From Rhizobium terricola (GTDB taxonomy: Bacteria > Pseudomonadota > Alphaproteobacteria > Rhizobiales > Rhizobiaceae), in NCBI RefSeq assembly GCF_012927355.1, contig NZ_JABBGK010000002.1, forward strand, positions 62,001-126,000: a stretch of DNA of 64,000 nucleotides. Reading direction: 5' to 3'. A program made the position numbers and the translations under genes. Below, piece after piece: positions 58,019 through 64,000 of the stretch. Every line of letters starts with the position of its first letter. Position 1 is the first letter of the stretch. Under the pieces are notes generated by a model that was not told where the DNA came from, made no database searches, and saw only the letters and a program-made list of their open reading frames with translations.

Positions 58019-58543
58019 ATGGGTCTCGCAAGACTTTTCCGGTCCGGTTTGACCGCAAGCGCGATCGCCGTTGCAGCGCTCGCCACTCCGGTTGAGGCCC
58101 AGCAGCAACCGCCCGGCACGATCCGCTCCAATCACGGCGCATGGTCAGTGATCTGCGATACGCCGGCCGGCGCATCGGCGGAACAGTGTGCGCTGATGCA
58201 GAACGTGATCGCCGAGGACCGGCCGGAGGTCGGCCTTTCCGTCGTGGTTCTCAAGACCGCCGACCGGAAGGCCAAGATCCTGCGCATCCTGGCCCCGCTC
58301 GGCGTGCTGCTCAAGGATGGCATGGAGCTTTATGTCGACGGCAACAATATCGGCCGCGCCTATTTCACCCGCTGCTTCTCCGAAGGTTGCTATGTCGAGG
58401 TCGAGATCGACGAAGAGCTCATGAAGATCCTGCGCGCCGGCAAGAATGCCGTCTTCGCGCTGCGTGAGTCGGCGGACCAGGACCGCGTCGGCATTCCGAT
58501 CGAACTCGCCGGTTTCGGCGAAGGCTACGACAAGCTGCCTTAA
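58019..58543 (+). CDS. Invasion-associated locus B (IalB) family protein
   Basis: Product of 174 aa. Signal peptide (residues 1-26, ending PVEAQ). The mature domain starts with HGAWSVICDTPAGASAEQCALMQNVI, then VVVLKTADRKAKILRILAPLGVLLKDGMELYVDG and FTRCFSEGCYVEVEIDEEL; four Cys probably form two disulphides. This is the IalB family, first found as an invasion gene in Bartonella, though it is widespread in free-living Rhizobiales, so a general envelope role is more likely. The start ATG at 58019 is preceded by GAGGT. A terminator hairpin follows at 58575. Confidence 0.92.
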   Translation: MGLARLFRSGLTASAIAVAALATPVEAQQQPPGTIRSNHGAWSVICDTPAGASAEQCALMQNVIAEDRPEVGLSVVVLKTADRKAKILRILAPLGVLLKDGMELYVDGNNIGRAYFTRCFSEGCYVEVEIDEELMKILRAGKNAVFALRESADQDRVGIPIELAGFGEGYDKLP

Positions 58544-58574
58544 GCGCACATTTAATTGATAGGTCTATCGCTGC

Positions 58575-58598
58575 TGACCGGAGCCAAGGCTCCGGTCA
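58575..58598 (+). terminator. Hairpin terminator after the ialB-like gene
   Basis: Perfect 11-bp stem TGACCGGAGCC/GGCTCCGGTCA with a 2-nt gap (in practice a 4-nt loop), followed by AGTCTTGT. The T tail is weak, so efficiency is uncertain. Confidence 0.6.
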
Positions 58599-58656
58599 AG
58601 TCTTGTCGGGGCTGCCCAATGCGCCTACATCGGGGCGAGCTTGCAAGGAGATTTCC

Positions 58657-60072
58657 ATGACCCACGACCTTCTCGGCCTTTTCGACTGCGACGAGGCGAC
58701 GCTCGAACGGCGCGTGGCGCAAGCGCTGGCGGGCACCGATGACGGCGAACTCTACGTGGAACACGCCCAGGCGGAATCGCTTACCTTCGACAACGGTCGC
58801 CTGAAGGGCGGCAGCTTCAATACCGATCAGGGTTTTGGCCTGCGGGCGGTGGCAGGTGAAGCCGTGGGTTATGCCCATGCGGGCGAGCTTTCGCTTGCGG
58901 CGCTCAACCGCGCGGCAGACGCCGTCGGCGCCGTCACCCATGGATATGCCGGCACTTATGCGGCAGCACCCCAGCGCACCAATGCCAAGCTCTACGGTGA
59001 AGGCAATCCGATTGGATCGCCGAGCTTCGAGGAGAAGGTCAAGCTTCTCGCGGAAATCGACGCCTATCTGCGCGCCAAGGATCCCAAGGTCCGCCAGGTA
59101 ACCGCCTCGATCGCCGCGAGCTGGCAGGTCGTCGAGATCCTGCGCGCCGACGGCCACCGGGTGCGCGACATCCGGCCGATGACCCGCATCAACGTTTCGG
59201 TGGTCGCCGGTCAGGGCGACCGCCAGGAAAGCGGTTCCTACGGCACGGGCGGACGCATGGCATTCTCCGACTTCCTGACGGAGGAAAGCTGGCGTCACGG
59301 CGCCGACGAGGCACTGCGCCAGGCGCTGGTCAACCTGGAGGCGATCGACGCTCCGGCCGGCACCATGGACATCGTGCTCGGCAACGGCTGGCCGGGCGTC
59401 ATGCTGCACGAGGCCGTCGGCCATGGCCTCGAAGGTGACTTCAACCGCAAGAAGACCTCGGCCTTTGCCGGCCTGATGGGCGAGATGGTCGCCGCCCCCG
59501 GCGTCACGGTGGTCGACGACGGCACGATCGACAACCGCCGCGGCTCGATCACGGTGGACGACGAGGGTACGCCCTCGGCCTACAACGTGCTGATCGAGAA
59601 CGGCCGGCTCGTCGGCTACATGCAGGACCGCCAGAATGCCCGCCTGATGGGCATGAAGGCCACCGGCAACGGCCGCCGGCAGGGTTATTCGCACCAGCCG
59701 ATGCCGCGCATGACCAACACCTACATGCTGTCCGGCACCAGCACGCCGGAAGAGATCATCGGCTCGGTCAAGAACGGGATCTACGCCGTCTCGTTCGGTG
59801 GCGGGCAGGTCGACATCACGTCGGGCAAGTTCGTCTTCGGCTGCACGGAAGCCTACATGATCGAGAATGGCAAGATCGGCGCACCGGTCAAGGGTGCCAT
59901 GCTGATCGGCAACGGCCCCGAGGCCATGAAGCGCATCTCCATGGTCGGCAACGACATGGCGCTCGATCGCGGCATCGGCAATTGCGGCAAGGCCGGCCAG
60001 TGGGTCCCGGTCGGCGTCGGCCAGCCGCATCTGCGGATGGACCAGGTGACCGTCGGCGGCACGCGGGCTTGA
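58657..60072 (+). CDS. tldD: Metalloprotease TldD
   Basis: Product of 471 aa from the ATG at 58657, following GCAAGGAG. TldD/TldE form a zinc protease that matures small peptides (microcin B17, CcdA). TldD is the catalytic subunit: HEAVGHGLEGDF, with zinc ligands His251 and His255-256 region (HExxxH). GLRAVAGEAVGYAHAGELS and GTSTPEEIIGSVKNGIYAV, and the final GQPHLRMDQVTVGGTRA, are family features. No tldE/pmbA partner gene is here, as is common. The ParDE pair follows about 100 nt later, probably independent. Confidence 0.97.
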   Translation: MTHDLLGLFDCDEATLERRVAQALAGTDDGELYVEHAQAESLTFDNGRLKGGSFNTDQGFGLRAVAGEAVGYAHAGELSLAALNRAADAVGAVTHGYAGTYAAAPQRTNAKLYGEGNPIGSPSFEEKVKLLAEIDAYLRAKDPKVRQVTASIAASWQVVEILRADGHRVRDIRPMTRINVSVVAGQGDRQESGSYGTGGRMAFSDFLTEESWRHGADEALRQALVNLEAIDAPAGTMDIVLGNGWPGVMLHEAVGHGLEGDFNRKKTSAFAGLMGEMVAAPGVTVVDDGTIDNRRGSITVDDEGTPSAYNVLIENGRLVGYMQDRQNARLMGMKATGNGRRQGYSHQPMPRMTNTYMLSGTSTPEEIIGSVKNGIYAVSFGGGQVDITSGKFVFGCTEAYMIENGKIGAPVKGAMLIGNGPEAMKRISMVGNDMALDRGIGNCGKAGQWVPVGVGQPHLRMDQVTVGGTRA

Positions 60073-60170
60073 GACAAGACGCCTGCTGATTGCGGCCGGG
60101 ACGGCGGATTGCAACGCGTTGACAGCGGACCTCCCCGGGGACATCATTCCCGGGTTGGATGGATTGACCC

Positions 60171-60422
60171 ATGGGCAAAAACAGCATTCGCGTCACACTC
60201 AGTGACGATCTTCAGGAGCACGTGCGGCGCCAGGTGACGGAGGGCAGCCGTTATCGGGATGCGGATGACTACATCAGCGCGCTCGTCAGCCGTGATCTGC
60301 AGATACAGGCCGAGACCGCCGCCTGGCTCAGCGAGCACCTTGGCGAAGCGGCAAGGGCTGCAGAAGGCGTTTTCAGGGCAGTCTCGGCCGAAGACGTGAT
60401 TGAGAGAAACAAGAAAGCCTGA
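60171..60422 (+). CDS. ParD-type antitoxin
   Basis: Product of 83 aa. The N-terminal half is a ribbon-helix-helix DNA-binding domain (NSIRVTLSDDLQEHVRRQV, RYRDADDYISALVSRDL), the C-terminal half a toxin-binding tail (AAWLSEHLGEAARAAEG). It neutralises the toxin encoded 1 nt later and represses the pair's own promoter. An imperfect palindrome CCCCGGGGA and TTCCCGGG at 60133-60154 upstream is a candidate operator. The pair is inserted between tldD and the carboxypeptidase gene, in otherwise housekeeping surroundings. Confidence 0.9.
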   Translation: MGKNSIRVTLSDDLQEHVRRQVTEGSRYRDADDYISALVSRDLQIQAETAAWLSEHLGEAARAAEGVFRAVSAEDVIERNKKA

Positions 60423-60423
60423 C

Positions 60424-60783
60424 ATGGCAGGCTACCTGTTCCACCCCGCGGCGGATGCAGCACTGGACAGGATATGGCGTGACACTGCCGAAAGTTGGGG
60501 CGAGAAGCAGGCCGCCGCCTACATTCTCGGTCTCCATAACCATCTGGAAAGGCTCTGTGAGACCAAAGCGATCTGGCGTGAGCTGCCAAAGGACCTGATC
60601 ACCGCGGCAGGTTTGCCAGGTGGAATTTACGTCAGCCGCTATCGTCACCACCTGATGTTCTTCCGTGGCCTTCCAAGCGGTAAACTCGGCGTTCTCAGCA
60701 TACTGCACGAGCGAATGGACATTCCCACCCGTCTCGCTGAAGAACTTGCGCGTACCAGCCAAGTGCAATCAAAGGAAAACTAG
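60424..60783 (+). CDS. ParE/RelE-type toxin
   Basis: Product of 119 aa. ParE fold: YLFHPAADAALDRIWRDTAESWG, then YILGLHNHLERLCE and GIYVSRYRHHLMFFRGLPSGKLGVLSILHERMD. Typical ParE toxins are about 95 aa; here the end (PTRLAEELARTSQVQSKEN) is longer. ParE members poison DNA gyrase; the target of this one is unverified. The start is 1 nt after the parD stop, an arrangement that keeps antitoxin in excess. The typical ParE arginine is seen in SRYR. Probably a stable chromosomal toxin-antitoxin locus. Confidence 0.9.
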   Translation: MAGYLFHPAADAALDRIWRDTAESWGEKQAAAYILGLHNHLERLCETKAIWRELPKDLITAAGLPGGIYVSRYRHHLMFFRGLPSGKLGVLSILHERMDIPTRLAEELARTSQVQSKEN

Positions 60784-60815
60784 AAGTCTTCCGTGACAAA
60801 GCCTCTGCCGTCCCC

Positions 60816-62132
60816 TCACCCGCGCGACGGCATCAGGACGCAATCGTAGCGGTTCTTCACCAGCTTGTCGCAGGCCATGCGGGCCTGCTCCTTGCTGCCG
60901 AAGCCGGTGAAGCGGGCGCGGTAGAAGGTCGAGCCGTCAAGGGTAACGGCTTCGGTATAGGTGTCGTGGCCGTCGAGGGCGGCGCCGACCTTGGCGCGGG
61001 CGTCGGCCAGGAGTTCCATGGCGGCCTGGGCGCTCGATGCGGCAGCGATCTGGATCTGCCAGCCACGGGCCTTGCCGACCTTGGTCGGCTGAGCGGCATC
61101 CGTTGCCTGGGCTTCGGGCGAGAGAGCCGGAACGTCACTGGCGATCGAGGCGGTAGCAAGCTCGACCGGCTTGGCATAGGCATTGCCATAGCGGGTGGCG
61201 TCGACCGGCGTGGACTTTGCCATGCCGATGACGGCGGCGATCGCGTCCTGACGCGGCGCGGGAACCGGGATTTCGTCGCCAAGGCGTGCAATATCGATGT
61301 TTCCGGACGCCGCAATGCTGGCCAGCAACTTGCTGCCACCGGAGGCCTTGGCGATATTGCCGGCGATCAGCTTCTCCATGACCTTGTCACGGCTCGCGGC
61401 AGAGCGGCCGCCCATCACGACACCGATCACACGGCGGTTACCGTCCTTGACGGCGCTGACGAGATTGTAGCCGGAAGCATTCGTATAGCCGGTCTTGATG
61501 CCGTCCATGCCCTTGTAGCGATACATCAGGTTGTTGTGGCCGTTGATCGTACGGCCGCGGAAGGCGAAGCTCTTGGTGTTGAAGAGCTTGTACTCCTCGG
61601 GGAAGTCGCGCAGCAGAACGATGCCGAGGGTCGACATGTCGCGCGCGGTGGTGATCTGACGATCGTCCGGCAGACCCGAGGCGTTGACGAAGGTGGTACG
61701 CGACATGCCGAGTGCGCGCGCCTTCTTCGTCATCATCGCCGCAAACTGTTCCTCCGTGCCGCCGAGCTTTTCGGCCATGGCGGCAGCGGCGTCGTTCGCC
61801 GACTGGACGATCATGCCGAGAACGGCTTCGCGGACGGTGATCTTGTCGCCGGCCTTGACGCGAAGCTTGGTCGGCGGGCGGGTGGCCGCATATTTCGAAA
61901 ACGGCACAGGGCTGTCCCACGACAACTGACCACGACGGATCGCGTCGAAGGTCATGTAGAGCGTCATCATTTTCGTAAGCGAAGCGGGATGATTGGGGCT
62001 GTCGGGGTTTTCCGAAGCCAGGACTTCACCGGTGCGGGCATCGAGGAGGAACTGTGCACTGCCGGCCTGCGCCTGACTGGAAAAGGAAGCGATCGCCATA
62101 AGAAACGAAAGCGCGATCAACAACTTCTTCAT
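60816..62132 (-). CDS. D-alanyl-D-alanine carboxypeptidase with SPOR-like C-terminus
   Basis: Product of 438 aa. Signal peptide (1-23), then the penicillin-binding S11 domain with SxxK (SLTK, Ser51-Lys54), SAN (QSANDAAAAMA) and KTG (GIKTGYTNASG). The catalytic domain is followed not by the usual DacA beta domain but by a long linker and a SPOR-like domain at about 360-438 (GWQIQIAAASSAQAAMELL, GSTFYRARFTGFGSKEQARMACDKL). SPOR domains bind denuded septal glycan, so the enzyme likely trims pentapeptides at division sites. Read divergently from the deacetylase gene. Named DacA-like, but type uncertain. Confidence 0.95.
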   Translation of the reverse strand: MKKLLIALSFLMAIASFSSQAQAGSAQFLLDARTGEVLASENPDSPNHPASLTKMMTLYMTFDAIRRGQLSWDSPVPFSKYAATRPPTKLRVKAGDKITVREAVLGMIVQSANDAAAAMAEKLGGTEEQFAAMMTKKARALGMSRTTFVNASGLPDDRQITTARDMSTLGIVLLRDFPEEYKLFNTKSFAFRGRTINGHNNLMYRYKGMDGIKTGYTNASGYNLVSAVKDGNRRVIGVVMGGRSAASRDKVMEKLIAGNIAKASGGSKLLASIAASGNIDIARLGDEIPVPAPRQDAIAAVIGMAKSTPVDATRYGNAYAKPVELATASIASDVPALSPEAQATDAAQPTKVGKARGWQIQIAAASSAQAAMELLADARAKVGAALDGHDTYTEAVTLDGSTFYRARFTGFGSKEQARMACDKLVKNRYDCVLMPSRG

Positions 62133-62473
62133 GCATCCTCCAGAGGCGGCGATTTCTTGGCAGTCTGTCGCCGGGCCGATTCAGGCGGCGACGAATTGAA
62201 ATTCGGGCGTTCCCTAAGGCAAGAATGGGGCGACAATCGTTCAGAGATGAGCGCCGCCCTCAACTATTAACCAAAAGTTTCATGACCGTGGTAAACGAGG
62301 GGTTAATAGCCAATGGCCATATCCCGGAGCTTGCGCGGCAGGAAACCGGCATGACGTGTAAAGCAAGGCTTAACCGCTTGTCACTAGCCTCGGCCTTGTA
62401 ATAACGGCGCATTTTGCCACACCGCCTGACCAAAATTGGGTCGGCACCTAACCTGAAGGTCGAGGACGGAACG
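62133..62473. other. Divergent promoter region with TTAA motifs
   Basis: About 340 nt with no gene. ATTAACCAAAAGTTTC near 62266, GGGTTAATAGCC near 62302 and GCTTAACCGCTTG near 62370 contain the TTAA/TTAACC half of the CtrA motif (TTAA-N7-TTAA), without a perfect full copy. Cell-cycle control of the adjacent cell-wall genes would be plausible but is not demonstrated. Confidence 0.35.
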
Positions 62474-63517
62474 ATGAAGGCCATCCTGAAGGGCTTTGCG
62501 CGCAAAGCCGCAATCAGTGGCGGCCTCGAAGCGTCGCATATCCTCACCCGGCTCGGCGCCCTGAAGACGGCACGCGGCCGTGGCGCGATCTTCACGCTGC
62601 ATCATGTCCGCCCACGCAAGCGCCAGCCGTTCGATCCCAACGGTCACCTCGAGATCACGCCGGAATTTCTCGACGCCGCAATCCGAAGGCTCAAGGCCGA
62701 CGGTTATCGCTTCGTGCGGCTTGACGACCTGCCGCGTATCCTCGCCGAGGAACCGGCAGGAGCACCTGTTGCCGCCTTCACGCTGGATGACGGCTACCGG
62801 GACAATGCGGAACACGCCCTGCCCGTGTTCGAGAAACATGGCGTGCCCTTCACCATCTTCGTGGCAAGAGGTTTCAGCGAACGCAGCCACACGATCTGGT
62901 GGGAAACGGCAGAGGCGCTGTTCAATGCCTCGGAGCGCTTCACCATCGAAACGGACGCGGGTCCGGTTACCCACGAGATCGCGACGGCGCTGGCCAAGCG
63001 GAAGGCCTGCGATCTCGTCTGCGACGCCATTTGCGGTCCGCGGGAAGCAGTTGCGATCGAACGGTTGGACAAGGCCGCGCGGAGCGTCGGGGTCGATCCC
63101 GTGGGGATCGTCGACAGGCTGGTGATGCCGGCCGAAGCGTTACGCGAGCTCGCGCGCCATCCGCTCGCGAGCCTCGGCGCGCATACCGTCAGCCATCGCG
63201 CGCTCGCCTTTCTCGGCGAGGACGAAGCACGGCAGGAGCTGAAGGACAGCGCCGACTATGTCGAGGGCCTGACCGGAAAGCGGCCGACGACCTTCGCCTA
63301 TCCCTATGGGGACGAGCGCAGCGCGACGCGACACACGGCCGATCTCGTTGCCGGAGAGGGTTTCGCCCTGGCGGTGACCACCCGGGCCGGGACGCTCGGG
63401 AGCAAGGGCAGCATGAACATGATGCTTCTGCCGCGCATCTCGCTCAACGGCTATTTCCAGAAGCCGCGCTACGTTTCGGCGCTCGCCTCCGGCATTCCCT
63501 TCCTGATCCATCGCTGA
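62474..63517 (+). CDS. Polysaccharide deacetylase family protein
   Basis: Product of 347 aa. NodB-homology domain: first motif FTLDDGYRDNAEHALPVFEKHGVPFTIFV (catalytic Asp-Asp), second motif SLGAHTVSHRALAFL (zinc His residues), then PTTFAYPYGD. It removes acetyl groups from N-acetylglucosamine-containing glycans. There is no signal peptide, so it could act in the cytosol on an exopolysaccharide precursor, or be secreted otherwise. The start ATG at 62474 follows GAGGACGG. Neighbours are a cell-wall carboxypeptidase (divergent) and pdxH (convergent). Confidence 0.93.
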   Translation: MKAILKGFARKAAISGGLEASHILTRLGALKTARGRGAIFTLHHVRPRKRQPFDPNGHLEITPEFLDAAIRRLKADGYRFVRLDDLPRILAEEPAGAPVAAFTLDDGYRDNAEHALPVFEKHGVPFTIFVARGFSERSHTIWWETAEALFNASERFTIETDAGPVTHEIATALAKRKACDLVCDAICGPREAVAIERLDKAARSVGVDPVGIVDRLVMPAEALRELARHPLASLGAHTVSHRALAFLGEDEARQELKDSADYVEGLTGKRPTTFAYPYGDERSATRHTADLVAGEGFALAVTTRAGTLGSKGSMNMMLLPRISLNGYFQKPRYVSALASGIPFLIHR

Positions 63518-63558
63518 ACCGGCCGCGATCCGACGGACCACGGCCGGGCATTGTCCCG

Positions 63559-64000
63559 TCAGGGATACATTCTCACCTTGTGCCACGGCGCGTCCGGGCT
63601 TTCGCGGCGGAACTCGATGCGGTCGTGCAGGCGGAACTTGCGATCGTGCCAGAACTCGATCGACACGGGCTTGATGCGAAAACCCGACCAGTGCGGCGGG
63701 CGCGGCACGCTGCCAAGCGCATAGCGGGCCGTATATTCGGCAACCGACTTCTCGAGCGCGAAGCGGCCCTCGAGCGGGCGCGACTGCTTCGAGGCCCAGG
63801 CCCCGATGCGGCTGCCGAGCGGGCGGGAGTGGAAATACTCGTCGGCCTCGGCGTCGGACACCACCTCGACCTCGCCGCGCAGACGGACCTGCCGGCGAAG
63901 CGATTTCCAGTGAAAGCACATCGCCGCCTTTTTCTGGCCGAGAATTTCCTGTCCCTTCTGGCTCTCGAAGTTTGTGTAAAAGACGAAGCCCCGGGAATCA
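63559..64000 (-). CDS. pdxH: Pyridoxamine 5'-phosphate oxidase, 5' part cut by the window end
   Basis: About 146 C-terminal residues are in the window; the gene continues beyond 64000. The visible part [55 protein letters not shown], then [17 protein letters not shown] and [10 protein letters not shown], is unmistakable PdxH. FMN-dependent, it oxidises pyridoxamine/pyridoxine 5'-phosphate to PLP, which is the cofactor of ThrC among others. Convergent with the deacetylase gene; no terminator was seen between them. Confidence 0.95.
   Translation of the reverse strand, partial: DSRGFVFYTNFESQKGQEILGQKKAAMCFHWKSLRRQVRLRGEVEVVSDAEADEYFHSRPLGSRIGAWASKQSRPLEGRFALEKSVAEYTARYALGSVPRPPHWSGFRIKPVSIEFWHDRKFRLHDRIEFRRESPDAPWHKVRMYP

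Noticed and set aside
57747..58052. 101-aa open frame in the ctaC-ialB gap
   Set aside because: Overlaps the ialB start in another frame, has no ribosome site and no resemblance to a known family.

Overview
The window looks like a stretch of the main chromosome of a Rhizobiales alphaproteobacterium, most likely Rhizobiaceae (Rhizobium/Agrobacterium/Ensifer/Shinella-like). Signs for this are the high GC content, a CcrM-type GANTC methyltransferase, a BioR-BioY biotin module with TTATCTATAA boxes, an IRO-box (TGA-N9-TCA, the motif read by RirA), a rhizobial aa3 oxidase cluster (ctaC-ctaD-ctaB-coxF-ctaG-ctaE) and an ispH/thrB/rnhA neighbourhood. Species cannot be fixed from the sequence alone. 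No prophage, transposase, CRISPR array or rRNA was seen.

Layout. 0-6 kb: tRNA-Pro(CGG) and tRNA-Gln(TTG) bracket four small poorly known, mostly envelope proteins; then a DJ-1/PfpI protein, a cupin, a metallo-beta-lactamase-fold hydrolase and a secreted esterase. 6-11 kb: two membrane proteins of unknown role, a conserved hypothetical and ppdK. 11-19 kb: a looser block with a LysR regulator, DUF1127, a VOC enzyme, an Ivy-like protein, a ferric-siderophore-type ABC importer read away from a methyltransferase across one shared iron box, and a PAS-diguanylate cyclase. 19-29 kb: housekeeping smc, a dsbA-like gene, a DUF721/DciA gene and mutY, followed by a HAD hydrolase, a SnoaL-like protein, ccrM and DUF1284. 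29-36 kb: bioY/bioR, an exported carbonic anhydrase, small monooxygenase-like proteins with their ArsR-type regulator, an SMR efflux pump with TetR regulator, a HAD phosphatase, a lipid kinase and a lipoprotein.

36-50 kb: thrC, an M16 peptidase, an acetyltransferase and a large membrane GGDEF-EAL protein form one run. YqgE, a DsbD-N protein, a peroxiredoxin, a Dabb protein, rnhA and thrB follow. ispH lies beyond a PAS-GGDEF-EAL gene on the other strand and a 91-bp tandem repeat, which together appear to split an ispH-thrB-rnhA block. 50-58 kb: DUF1304, SURF1, DUF983 and the aa3 oxidase operon, headed by a perfect FNR/FixK box. 58-64 kb: IalB-like protein, tldD, a ParDE toxin-antitoxin pair, a D-Ala-D-Ala carboxypeptidase with SPOR-like tail, a polysaccharide deacetylase, and pdxH cut by the window edge.

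The most distinctive things are regulatory and structural: one iron box covering two divergent -35 elements, three BioR boxes of which one lies just past bioR, an FNR-type box at the oxidase operon, a 24-bp palindrome that includes the start codon of an ArsR-family gene, and the tandem repeat lying against ispH. Most genes belong to known families; I found no convincing wholly new multi-gene system. The best candidates for new biology are the iron importer/methyltransferase pair, the repeat plus c-di-GMP gene insertion, and the His-rich exported carbonic anhydrase.
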